Both the position numbers and the translations under genes were made by a program. From the NCBI GenBank assembly GCA_037137555.1, contig JBAXKA010000002.1:4698-68697 (forward strand): a stretch of 64,000 bases of DNA, read 5' to 3'. The notes below the pieces were generated by a model. It made no database searches, was not told where the DNA came from, and saw only the letters and a program-made list of their open reading frames with translations. This DNA is from UBA9630 sp037137555 (GTDB lineage: Bacteria; Patescibacteriota; Minisyncoccia; Moranbacterales; UBA2206). The first letter of the stretch is position 1, and every line of letters starts with the position of its first letter. This document shows, one piece after another, positions 8,354 through 16,319 of the stretch.

Positions 8354-10345
8354 GTGAAAAATAAAAATATAAAAACGCAATTATACCTATTTTTGCTTTT
8401 TTTAATAGTAGCTTTGTTTTGTTTTGGGGAAAAAATATTCGCGCAAACTATTCCTGATGTTATTTTTAGTGCCGTTCAAACGAGTGGCTTATCATCAAAC
8501 GATGATTTTATAGAACTTTACAACACTACCTGCGTAGCCATTGATTTATCCGACTGGAAAATAATAAAAAAAACAAAAACGGGAATAACAGAAACTCCAA
8601 TTGGAACATTAAAAAAATCTATCCCTGCAAAAGGCTACTTTCTCTGGGAAAACATAAAAGATGGCTTGACTGGAGTTCCTGACTATACTACAAAAACATA
8701 TTATTTATCTGATGATTATAGCATCGCTCTTTTTAATAAAGATGAAAAACAAATAGACTCAATTACTTGGGGAATAAATCAAAATCCTTTTGCAAATACA
8801 TTGACATATTCAAACAATCCCAAAAAATTAGAAACATTAAAAAGATCGTTGGATAATATTTTTTCAATTACAGAAAATTATTCACCAAAAGATTCTTCAC
8901 TTACTGAAATAGGCGAAATTGCTTTATGTCAAAAAACAGAACCCCCAAAAGAAGATTTGCTTGTTGAAAAAAATTATTCTGACAAAATAATAATCAACGA
9001 ATTATTTCCGGCACCAACTGCTGATTCTGGAAATGAAGAATTTATTGAATTATATAATTTAAGCGAAAAAGATGAAAATCTTTCTGGTTGGATTTTGCGA
9101 GACTCATCAAAAACGGGAAAATATACTTTTCCTGAAAGCATAACAATAAAAACAAAAAGTTTTTTAGTTGTTGCTAAAAAAGATTTTGAATTTGCTCTGA
9201 ATAATTCCGGTGGAGAAAAAGTTTTGCTTTTTAATCCAGCTGAAAAAGAAATTTCTCGTGTAGAATATACTTCTTCTGCCAAAACTAATTATTCTTATGC
9301 TTTCAATGGAACAGCTTGGCAATGGACAAGCAAGGCTACTAAGGGAGCGGAAAATAAATTTGATGAAGTGCTTTCTGGGGAAATTAAAAAAGATAAAATA
9401 ATTTATGTTAATATGTATGCTAATTTCGAAGCAACGACTGATGATAAGGCCAAGCATTTTACTTGGAATTTTGGTGATGGGCATAAAAGTTATCTTAAAA
9501 AAACACGCCATAAATACGAAAAAACGGGAAGATATTTAGCCTCGCTAAAAGTTACTGGCGAAGGTGCTGATAATTTAATTAATTTTGAAGTGGTAGTGGA
9601 AAAATTTGGCAAAGCCAAAGTGCAGATTATTTCGCTTTCACCAAATCCCAAAGGACTTGATTCTAAGAATGAATGGCTAGAAATTTTAAATGCGACTAAG
9701 AAAAAAATTGATCTTAAAGGCTGGAGCGTTGCCACTGGCTGGAAAAATTTAGCCAATCATCCTATCACTAAAAAATTTATTTTAAAATCCGGTGAGGCAA
9801 GAAAATTGACACGCGATTTTTGCGCTTTTTCTTTGGGAAATAAACAAGCGAAAATTGAATTGCGTTATCCTGATGGAAAAGTAGCCGATAAAATTAAATA
9901 TGATCGCAAAGATGATTCGATTGCGGAAGATGAAATTTATCAAAAAGAAAACGCTGATTGGCAATGGCTGGAAACACAAAAAGTAATTGTTGAAGAAAAA
10001 GCTCCGGCATTGTCAGAAGAAATAATAGAAAAAATAGAACCAAAAAAAGAAACTGTGCCAGAAGAAGAAAATAAAAATAATTTTCCAGAAATAAACCAAG
10101 AAAATGCTGATTTTGATTTGGCCGATTTGGGAAAATATAGCGAAGATCCTATTTGGCGACAAAAACAAGCAAGACAAAATGCGCTACTTTTTGCGGGATC
10201 AAACATTTCACCAGAAAAAATATTATTTCAAAACCAAAGTCGAGTATTGGGAGCTTCTTCGATAATTATTCCTGCCACAAAAAATTCGGATCAATTCTGG
10301 AAAAGAATCAATGCTAAGTTGAATGAGTTTATTTGGTTTTTTTGA
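8354..10345 (+). CDS. Exported protein with three lamin-tail domains and a PKD domain
   Basis: A signal peptide is visible (basic KNKNIKT, hydrophobic residues ~9-28, then FAQT). Three lamin-tail (LTD)-like segments follow: around residues 35-110 (DDFIELYNTT...IDLSDWKI), 210-300 (INELFPAP...EEFIELYNLS...LSGWIL) and 425-510 (EWLEILNAT...IDLKGWSV). Between the second and third is a PKD domain with the WNFGDG motif (about 345-410). The C-terminus is charged and contains a hydrophobic patch. Such proteins are usually cell-surface or secreted, and LTDs are often found beside nucleases, but no nuclease domain is seen here. The GTG start is used because no in-frame ATG precedes the signal peptide. 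663 residues; function unknown. Confidence 0.8.
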   Translation: MKNKNIKTQLYLFLLFLIVALFCFGEKIFAQTIPDVIFSAVQTSGLSSNDDFIELYNTTCVAIDLSDWKIIKKTKTGITETPIGTLKKSIPAKGYFLWENIKDGLTGVPDYTTKTYYLSDDYSIALFNKDEKQIDSITWGINQNPFANTLTYSNNPKKLETLKRSLDNIFSITENYSPKDSSLTEIGEIALCQKTEPPKEDLLVEKNYSDKIIINELFPAPTADSGNEEFIELYNLSEKDENLSGWILRDSSKTGKYTFPESITIKTKSFLVVAKKDFEFALNNSGGEKVLLFNPAEKEISRVEYTSSAKTNYSYAFNGTAWQWTSKATKGAENKFDEVLSGEIKKDKIIYVNMYANFEATTDDKAKHFTWNFGDGHKSYLKKTRHKYEKTGRYLASLKVTGEGADNLINFEVVVEKFGKAKVQIISLSPNPKGLDSKNEWLEILNATKKKIDLKGWSVATGWKNLANHPITKKFILKSGEARKLTRDFCAFSLGNKQAKIELRYPDGKVADKIKYDRKDDSIAEDEIYQKENADWQWLETQKVIVEEKAPALSEEIIEKIEPKKETVPEEENKNNFPEINQENADFDLADLGKYSEDPIWRQKQARQNALLFAGSNISPEKILFQNQSRVLGASSIIIPATKNSDQFWKRINAKLNEFIWFF

Positions 10346-10369
10346 TATTTATAAAATTCATGCTATATT
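10342..10369 (+). promoter_or_regulatory. Promoter TTGATA-16-TATATT (TGC extended)
   Basis: TTGATA (10342-10347), which overlaps the stop codon of the lamin-tail gene, is followed 16 bases later by TATATT (10364-10369) preceded by TGC. It would transcribe the small membrane protein beginning at 10410. Confidence 0.6.
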
Positions 10370-10409
10370 TATTATAAGTTTAATAAAAAAATAATTTAAT
10401 AAAAAAAAT

Positions 10410-10613
10410 ATGTCGCATCCAAAACATTTATACATCACGGGTTTTGTTACTGGCACAATCTCGGGACTACTTTCATCACTAACAGCTTTTAGTATGATCG
10501 TATTTATTTCTGACGGAAACAGTGTGGCAAGTCTTTCTATTATAACAACAGTAGTTGGGGCATTAGTCGGACTTTTTGTAGCCTTCGTAATCCACAAAAC
10601 ATCAAAGGCCTAG
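10410..10613 (+). CDS. Small two-helix membrane protein, unassigned
   Basis: The 67-residue product has two hydrophobic helices (about residues 8-32 and 42-62) separated by a short polar DGNS loop, and ends in a basic HKTSKA tail. I do not recognise the family. Its own promoter upstream and a hairpin terminator downstream make it a convincing single-gene unit. The glycine- and threonine-rich helices could pack together, as in small channel or holin-like proteins, but that is speculation. Confidence 0.6.
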   Translation: MSHPKHLYITGFVTGTISGLLSSLTAFSMIVFISDGNSVASLSIITTVVGALVGLFVAFVIHKTSKA

Positions 10614-10649
10614 AAAGCGCCAAAAAATTAACTTTCTTTTAAAAAAGAA

Positions 10650-10683
10650 ATGTCCCTGGCAAGATTGCTAGTGGCATGTTTTT
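10650..10683 (+). terminator. Intrinsic terminator after the small membrane protein gene
   Basis: Imperfect arms at 10650-10662 and 10665-10677 (complementary apart from one mismatch and two G-T pairs) form a long stem ending in TTTTT at 10679-10683. It lies 37 bases after the stop codon. Because a decayed REP-associated transposase follows, the hairpin could instead be a remnant of its recognition end. Confidence 0.55.
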
Positions 10684-10726
10684 CATGAGATTTTTTGTAA
10701 TCAACATAAGCACATTTTTAATAATA

Positions 10727-11138
10727 ATGGACCCACGAAAATTCAAAAATAAATACACAGCAAGCTCCGTCAGATTAAAAAATTATAATTACGCTCAAGA
10801 CGGATTATATTTCGTGACGATTTGCACTAAATAATCAATCATTTACTGGTGTTCTGACGCTGGGTAGAGACACATTGCAATGTGTCTCTACGGGTACTAC
10901 ACAACATAAAAATAAATTTGGCCCGCAAATAAATAATTTATCATCAATTATTAGAGGATTTAAAGGTGCCGTAACAAAGCATACGAATATGTATTACCCA
11001 CATTCCTTATGGCAACCAAAATTCTATGACCACATAATCCGCAACGATGAAACATTGAATAAAATCCGTGAATATATAATCAAAAATCCGGAAATGTGGG
11101 AACGAAATAAAAATAATATAGAAAATATATTTATCTGA
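10727..11138 (+). pseudogene. REP-associated tyrosine transposase (RAYT, IS200-like) remnant
   Basis: The first 35 codons (from ATG 10727; MDPRKFKNKYTASS through GLYFVTICTK) match the start of Y1/REP-associated transposases but end at TAA. After a gap, the frame from about 10905 encodes a recognisable C-terminus (NLSSIIRGFKGAVTK, LWQPKFYDHIIRN, IREYIIKNPEMWE). The central part that should carry the HUH metal site is missing, and a palindrome (10864-10891) sits in its place. An intact enzyme would be about 170-200 residues. The deletion and the stop mean it cannot be active. The 87-residue open frame starting at 10875 is only this C-terminal fragment. Confidence 0.82.
10864..10891. repeat. Perfect 28-bp palindrome with GTAGAGAC ends (REPIN-like), copy 1
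   Basis: The 28 bases are a perfect inverted repeat beginning GTAGAGACACATTG and ending in its exact complement. It lies inside the transposase remnant. A second palindrome with the same GTAGAGAC/GTCTCTAC ends occurs within rsmA. Short palindromes of this kind are commonly mobilised by RAYT enzymes. Confidence 0.75.
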
Positions 11139-11147
11139 AAAAATGTC

Positions 11148-11176
11148 TTGAAATTATTTTCATAAGATGCTAAGCT
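11148..11176 (+). promoter_or_regulatory. Promoter TTGAAA-17-TAAGCT (TGC extended) for yebC-ruvC
   Basis: TTGAAA (11148-11153) and TAAGCT (11171-11176) are separated by 17 bases, and TGC precedes the -10. The predicted transcription start is about 23 bases before the yebC ATG. The same -10 hexamer is used before rpmH. Confidence 0.7.
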
Positions 11177-11205
11177 GGAAATAGAAAAATAATTACAACT
11201 TTTTT

Positions 11206-11922
11206 ATGTCTGGACACTCACATTGGGCGGGAATAAAACAACGAAAAGGAATTAACGATGCCAAGCGCGGTAAAATTTTTACTAAATTTGGAAAGTTAGT
11301 CACGATTGCGGCACGAGATGGTGGCGGAAAATTAGATGCTAATTTTCAGTTGCGTATGGCGGTTGATCGTGCGCGCGAAATGAATATGCCCAAAGAAAAT
11401 ATTGAAAGAGCGATCAAGCGAGGAACGGGTGAAATTAAAGGTGCAATGATTGAAGAAATATTATATGAAGCAGTTGGACCAGGTGAATTAATGTTGCTTA
11501 TTTCTTGCACAACAGATAATAAAAATCGCACAGTGTCTGAAGTAAAAACTATTTTAACAAAAAATAACTCCAAGCTCGGCGAAAAAGGCAGTGCTATGTG
11601 GAATTTTGAACAAGTTGGCAATATCAGCCTTGCTCTTGAAAATAAAGATGTGACGGAATTGGAAATGCTCGCGATTGAAGCTGGTGCTAAAGATACAATG
11701 CGAGAAGATGATTTGCTAAATATAATCACAGAAGTAAAAGATTTTGCTCGTGTGCGGGAAAGTCTTGAAAAAGAAAAATTAAAAATAATTGATTCTGGTT
11801 TAATTTATTTGCCAAAAAATACTATTACGGTCGATGAAAAAGCTCGTGAAAGCTTTGAAAATCTCATGGAACTTTTGGATGATCATGATGATGTCAGTGA
11901 AATTTATAATAATTTAGCATAA
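11206..11922 (+). CDS. yebC: YebC/PmpR (TACO1) family protein
   Basis: The 238-residue protein starts with the diagnostic MSGHSHWAGIKQRKG and continues with the family core (DAKRGKIFTKFGK, MPKENIERAIKRGTG, TDNKNRT, GSAMWNFEQVG). YebC proteins were described as DNA-binding regulators; more recent work links family members to translation of polyproline stretches. The gene is followed two bases later by ruvC, a widespread arrangement, and has its own promoter. The length is normal and nothing is missing. Confidence 0.96.
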   Translation: MSGHSHWAGIKQRKGINDAKRGKIFTKFGKLVTIAARDGGGKLDANFQLRMAVDRAREMNMPKENIERAIKRGTGEIKGAMIEEILYEAVGPGELMLLISCTTDNKNRTVSEVKTILTKNNSKLGEKGSAMWNFEQVGNISLALENKDVTELEMLAIEAGAKDTMREDDLLNIITEVKDFARVRESLEKEKLKIIDSGLIYLPKNTITVDEKARESFENLMELLDDHDDVSEIYNNLA

Positions 11923-11924
11923 CC

Positions 11925-12419
11925 ATGAAAATTTTAGGCATAGATCCTGGCACAGCCACAACTGGCTGGGGAATTATTGAAATACAGGGAGGCAAGCTTT
12001 TGCCTTTGGCTTATGGTCATATCAGCACTTCAAAAGATAACAGCGACGATGAAAGAATTCTAGAAGTTTCGCTAGATTTAGAAAAAATAATTAAAGAACA
12101 TAAACCGGAAGAAGCTGCCATTGAAAGTTTGTTTTTTTTTAAAAACCAAAAAACCGTTATTCAAGTTGCTCAATCGCGTGGAGCAATTCTCTTGACTTTA
12201 AAGCAAAATGATGTTAAGGTTTTTAGTTACACTCCACTCCAAGTTAAGCAAGCACTCACGGGTTACGGCCGAGCAGAAAAAAAGCAGATGCAACAAATGA
12301 TTAAAAATATTCTGCATCTGGGCTCTGTGCCAAAACCAGATGATGTCGCTGATGCACTGGCTATTGCTGTGTGTCATGCCAATAGTCGTGCCATAATTAG
12401 TTTAAGAAAAAACGCATGA
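11925..12419 (+). CDS. ruvC: Holliday junction resolvase RuvC
   Basis: RuvC cuts Holliday junctions symmetrically after RuvAB branch migration. The 164-residue product has the expected acidic residues: Asp7 (MKILGIDPGT), Glu67 (AAIESLFF), and Asp140/Asp143 (PDDVADALAIA). It lies two bases after yebC and its TGA overlaps the ATG of the following 7-TM gene (ATGA), which suggests translational coupling into the ATP-grasp cluster. Confidence 0.96.
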   Translation: MKILGIDPGTATTGWGIIEIQGGKLLPLAYGHISTSKDNSDDERILEVSLDLEKIIKEHKPEEAAIESLFFFKNQKTVIQVAQSRGAILLTLKQNDVKVFSYTPLQVKQALTGYGRAEKKQMQQMIKNILHLGSVPKPDDVADALAIAVCHANSRAIISLRKNA

Positions 12420-13081
12420 ATGAATTTAATTTTAGCATTAGCCCAATTTTAACTTTCTTTTTAAATACTGGCGTGCCATTTGAAACAATCAAATTAATTT
12501 TAATGCTTCCAATTATTGCCACTTTTATTGCTTTTTTGCGTCAGGTTGTGGGAATAAAAGCCTTTGGAATTTATACTCCCCTACTTATAACTTTTGCTTT
12601 TCTAGCGACTAATGGCATCAAATATGGCATCGCAATTTTTATAATTATTATTCTTATTGGCATGCTGATGAGAATTGCACTTAAATCTTTTCGTTTGCTT
12701 TATCTTCCCCGCGTTGCCATCATGCTCACTATTGTTGCTTTGTCTATTTTAATTATGCTCGCTATTGGCGGAAGCTTAAAAAGAACTGGTCTGGCGTCTG
12801 TGTCAATTTTTCCAATCCTAATTATGATTACGCTAGTGGAAAAATTTATTGCTGTTCAAATTGAAAAAGGCGACCGAGCAGCGATCTTTCTAGCAACCGA
12901 GACTTTAGTTATTTCTATTTTAGGTTTTTATCTCGCTAGCTGGGAAACACTGATTCATTTTGTAACTTTTTATCCTTGGGTTATTCTGCTCACTATTCCG
13001 CTCAATGTTATACTTGGCAAATGGACCGGATTGCGTTTGAGTGAATATTTGCGTTTCGGAGAAATTATAAAAAGAAGTTAG
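12416..13081 (+). CDS. Seven-helix membrane protein of the transglutaminase-associated 7TM (UUP1) type
   Basis: The 221-residue protein consists almost entirely of membrane helices (about seven) and has the signature VVGIKAFGIYTPLLITFAF, typical of the 7-TM domain usually fused to an inactive transglutaminase domain and encoded next to ATP-grasp and retropepsin genes. Here the transglutaminase part is absent and the 7-TM unit stands alone. It starts within the ruvC stop and ends four bases before the ATP-grasp/retropepsin gene, so the genes are tightly coupled. The inferred role is membrane anchoring or export of the product of the ligase cluster; no direct activity is known to me. Confidence 0.75.
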   Translation: MNEFNFSISPILTFFLNTGVPFETIKLILMLPIIATFIAFLRQVVGIKAFGIYTPLLITFAFLATNGIKYGIAIFIIIILIGMLMRIALKSFRLLYLPRVAIMLTIVALSILIMLAIGGSLKRTGLASVSIFPILIMITLVEKFIAVQIEKGDRAAIFLATETLVISILGFYLASWETLIHFVTFYPWVILLTIPLNVILGKWTGLRLSEYLRFGEIIKRS

Positions 13082-13085
13082 GCCT

Positions 13086-14480
13086 ATGTTTGAATTTATT
13101 AAAAAAAGTCGGGGCATCTTAGGAATGAATTCTAGAAATTTGGAATATATCCGTCCCTATAATCGTGCTTGTGCCAAAAAATTGGCCGACAATAAATTGC
13201 TGAGCAAGAAAATTCTCAAAAAAAATGACATTGCTGTTCCAGCACTTATTGCTCAAATTAAAACACTGGAGGATTTGGATATTTTTGATTGGCACGCTTT
13301 GCCTGATAGTTTTGTCCTAAAACCTAATCGGGGATTTGGTGGTGAGGGAATTATTGTGATTTATGGTCGCAAAAAAAATCGCACAGATGTTTGGGTGAAA
13401 GCTGATGGATCGAGTATTTCCATTGATGACCTTAAAAATCACACCAGAAATATTCTTGATGGATCATATTCATTGTCTGGTATTCCTGATATTGCTTTTT
13501 TTGAGGAACGCTTAAAACTTTTAAAACTTTTCAAGCCTTATGCTTTTAAAGGAATTCCGGATATTCGTATTATTGTTTTTAATAAAATGCCGATCATGGC
13601 AATGCTTCGCCTTCCTACTAAAGGCTCACACGGAAAAGCTAATTTAGCACAAGGTGCCATTGGTGTTGGTATCGACTTGGCTTCTGGCGTAACCACAACA
13701 GCAGTACTGGGCAAACAAAAAATTATTGAATATTTACCAAACACAAAACTCTTGCTTTCTGGAATTAAAATTCCCTACTGGCTAGATATTTTAACTTTAG
13801 CTGTGCGATCGCAAGAAATTTCTGGATTAGGTTTTCTTGGTGTGGATATAGCGATTGATAAAGATCGCGGACCAGTAATTTTGGAACTTAATGCTCGGCC
13901 AGGATTAGCTATTCAAGTGGCTAATCTTGATGGACTAAAAAGACGCTTAAAAAAAGCCGCTGGCATTAAAATCAAAACGACTAAAAAAGGCATTCGTGTT
14001 GGTATGGATCTTTTTGGAGGAGAAATTGAAGAAGAGTTGGAAGAAATTTCTGGAAAAAAAGTCATTGGCACTGTGGAAAAAATAAAACTAATCGGCAAGG
14101 ACGGAAAAGAAATTGAAGTGGAAGCAAAAATCGATACTGGTGCTGACTGGTCATCAATTGATAATGAACTGGCCAAAAAATTAGGCTTCACGGAAACAAT
14201 TGAAGAATTTGAAAAATTAAAAATGCCCTATGAAAACTTAAAAAATTTAGACAAAGAAAAACGCTGGGAAATTTATAAAAATATTCCTCATATTGCCTCG
14301 ACCATTCCAGTTAAGTCTTCCAACGGTTACACTTATCGGCCAATGATTAATATCGAATTCGTTATGGACAGCATAGCCGTATCCACGAAAATAACTGTAA
14401 TTGATCGTTCTCATATGCAATATCCTATGATTATCGGAAAAGTTAATTTGAAAAAGTTTTTAATTGATACAAGCAAATAA
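13086..14480 (+). CDS. ATP-grasp ligase (alpha-L-glutamate-ligase-like) fused to a retropepsin-like protease
   Basis: Residues ~1-295 form an ATP-grasp domain of the glutamate-ligase-like group: RPYNRACAKKLADNK, the nucleotide-binding LKPNRGFGGEGI, GIPDIRIIVFNK, and the metal-binding end GVDIAIDKDRGPVILELNARPG. Residues ~325-464 form a RimB-like retropepsin domain with the active-site motif IDTGADWSS (Asp350) after VEKIKLIGKDGKE. ATP-grasp enzymes of this type join amino acids by an acyl-phosphate route, and retropepsin partners are proposed to trim or release the product. In many genomes these are separate genes; the fusion puts synthesis and cleavage in one chain. It follows the 7-TM gene and precedes three more ATP-grasp genes. 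Confidence 0.86.
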   Translation: MFEFIKKSRGILGMNSRNLEYIRPYNRACAKKLADNKLLSKKILKKNDIAVPALIAQIKTLEDLDIFDWHALPDSFVLKPNRGFGGEGIIVIYGRKKNRTDVWVKADGSSISIDDLKNHTRNILDGSYSLSGIPDIAFFEERLKLLKLFKPYAFKGIPDIRIIVFNKMPIMAMLRLPTKGSHGKANLAQGAIGVGIDLASGVTTTAVLGKQKIIEYLPNTKLLLSGIKIPYWLDILTLAVRSQEISGLGFLGVDIAIDKDRGPVILELNARPGLAIQVANLDGLKRRLKKAAGIKIKTTKKGIRVGMDLFGGEIEEELEEISGKKVIGTVEKIKLIGKDGKEIEVEAKIDTGADWSSIDNELAKKLGFTETIEEFEKLKMPYENLKNLDKEKRWEIYKNIPHIASTIPVKSSNGYTYRPMINIEFVMDSIAVSTKITVIDRSHMQYPMIIGKVNLKKFLIDTSK

Positions 14481-14484
14481 GCCT

Positions 14485-15384
14485 ATGCTCCTTATTCTCA
14501 GAAGTAAAAAAAGAATTTTAAAAAAAGTTAAAAAATTCAACGAACTAATCTCTCATCATCTAAAAAACGCAGGGGTTGATTTTTCTTTTGCCAGTTTTGA
14601 AGACATTGAAATTTTTATGGAAACTGGCAAGATAAATCTTCTTATTGATGACAAGCCACTGCAAAACTGGAAAACTATTTATCCACGAAAGGTTGGAGAA
14701 TATCGAATATTAGCCTTTATTTTGGCAAACTTAAGCAAGAAAAATAAACTAATTTTTATTGATCGCTTTTTGGAAAATTCTTCCTCCACAACTAAAATTG
14801 TTCAGATGTTTCAATTTGCTCAAAATAAAATACCCATTCCAAAAACATACTACACGACAACATATTCACGAAAGCAATTAAGCTCTGCCGTTAAGTTCTT
14901 AGGACTTCCTGTTGTAATAAAAAAATGCAACACATCGCAAGGATCAGGAGTGTTTCTAGCTAAAACCGTTTCAGAATTAAACAAATCAATAAAAGCTCTT
15001 TTGAAAAGCAAAAATAATGGGTCTATTTTTCTCCAAGAATTTATTCCAAATGATTTTGAATATAGAATATTTGTGACCGGAAATAAAATTGGGGCCGCCG
15101 AAAAAAAGATCAGAACGAAGGCTGGCGAATTTAGAAATAATGTTCACCTGGGAGCCAGAGAAGAGTTTGTGAAAATATCTGATGTTAAAAAAAATATTCT
15201 CAAAATAGCTCTAAAAGCTTCGCACATTTCCAATATTCAGGTCTCGGGTGTAGATATTGTTGAAGCAAATGGACGAATAGTTGTGTTTGAAGCAAATAGT
15301 TGCCCCGGATTAACTTTTGATGAAAAAATATCGCCAGAATTAAAAAGCCTAGCTAACTACCTCGAAGAATGCGAAAAAAAATAA
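14485..15384 (+). CDS. RimK-like ATP-grasp ligase (second in cluster)
   Basis: The protein of about 299 residues has a RimK/LysX-like layout: an N-terminal preATP-grasp domain (to ~100), then ATP-binding lysines in PVVIKKCNTSQGSGVFLAK, FLQEFIPNDFEYRIFV, and the metal site VSGVDIVEANGRIVVFEANSCPG. The substrate is unknown; relatives add glutamate or other amino acids to proteins or small molecules. The ATG at 14485 lies four bases after the previous stop; a non-ATG start at 14464 would overlap the preceding gene. The 3' end overlaps the next gene by 16 bases. Confidence 0.84.
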   Translation: MLLILRSKKRILKKVKKFNELISHHLKNAGVDFSFASFEDIEIFMETGKINLLIDDKPLQNWKTIYPRKVGEYRILAFILANLSKKNKLIFIDRFLENSSSTTKIVQMFQFAQNKIPIPKTYYTTTYSRKQLSSAVKFLGLPVVIKKCNTSQGSGVFLAKTVSELNKSIKALLKSKNNGSIFLQEFIPNDFEYRIFVTGNKIGAAEKKIRTKAGEFRNNVHLGAREEFVKISDVKKNILKIALKASHISNIQVSGVDIVEANGRIVVFEANSCPGLTFDEKISPELKSLANYLEECEKK

Positions 15385-16307
15385 TTATGTATTATGGACA
15401 AGAAAAAACCGGACCAGATCCGTTTTTTAATTTTGGCCACAAAAAAAGTGTCTATTATTATTTTTTCGAATATGGCAAAAAAATGGGCTTCGATATGTTT
15501 TTAGCGAGTGGTAAAAAAAATTATTTAGGCGAGTTGAATTTTAAAAATCCTCTTTTTTTTGATGGATTAAAATTCAAGCCTACGCAAGAGGCTATTCAAG
15601 TTGACGCCGTTTATGACAGAAGTGGCGGATTGAATTTTCCCTCACCAGAAATTAAAAAAATACTTAATAACTTAAAATTTAAAACGCTCTGTAATAATAA
15701 AAATAGTATGTATGTTTTATTGGGAAAGTTTATGCCCAAAAGTATTGAAATAAAAAATCAGACTGAATTAAAAACAGCCTTACTAAACTTTCCTGCAAAA
15801 AAAATTGCTGTCTTGAAACCCGCAGCTGGACTTGGTGGAAAAGGCATTGTAATTGACCTTCCTCAAAATTTAGCCAAAGTAATCTTAGAAGAAAAAAAGG
15901 AATATGTTTTGCAACAATTCGTGGACACTTCGCATGGCATAAAAAATATTACCAAAGAAAAACATGATTTAAGAATTATTATTATTGATGGAGAAATAAT
16001 TATGGCTAGCGTTAGAACGCCAAAAGAAGGTAGTTACTTGGCAAATGTTGCTCAGGGCGGAAAAATACAAGAAATTGATATTAAAAAAATTCCAGCAAAA
16101 GCACTTGTGCTAACAAAAAAAATTCAGAAAATTCTCGACAAAAAATATAATTACCCGTTATATTCTATCGATCTTGGATTTGAAAATGAACAGCCTTATG
16201 TTTTTGAATTAAATGATCAAATTGGCTTTCCTTCAGAAAAAATGCCTGGACATAAAATTTTTATGCATAAATTAATAAAATCATTAGAAAAAATAGCTAA
16301 CTCTTAA
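15369..16307 (+). CDS. ATP-grasp ligase (third in cluster), divergent
   Basis: This 312-residue ATP-grasp protein has the nucleotide-binding loop VLKPAAGLGGKGI, the acceptor region HDLRIIIIDGEIIMASVRTP with ANVAQGG (as in glutathione-synthetase-like folds), and a closing motif SIDLGFENEQPYVFELND. The usual final Glu-x-Asn is present (ELN). The N-terminus (YYGQEKTGPDPFFNFGHKK) is unlike RimK and may set the substrate. It overlaps the preceding gene by 16 bases and precedes the fourth ligase by 12 bases. The substrate is unknown. Confidence 0.8.
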   Translation: MRKKIIMYYGQEKTGPDPFFNFGHKKSVYYYFFEYGKKMGFDMFLASGKKNYLGELNFKNPLFFDGLKFKPTQEAIQVDAVYDRSGGLNFPSPEIKKILNNLKFKTLCNNKNSMYVLLGKFMPKSIEIKNQTELKTALLNFPAKKIAVLKPAAGLGGKGIVIDLPQNLAKVILEEKKEYVLQQFVDTSHGIKNITKEKHDLRIIIIDGEIIMASVRTPKEGSYLANVAQGGKIQEIDIKKIPAKALVLTKKIQKILDKKYNYPLYSIDLGFENEQPYVFELNDQIGFPSEKMPGHKIFMHKLIKSLEKIANS

Positions 16308-16319
16308 TAAATAAATATT

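Noticed and set aside
10875..11138. An 87-codon protein as a genuine small gene
   Set aside because: Its first residues come from the palindrome, and the rest is the C-terminus of a transposase whose N-terminus is found upstream with a stop between, so it is a pseudogene fragment.
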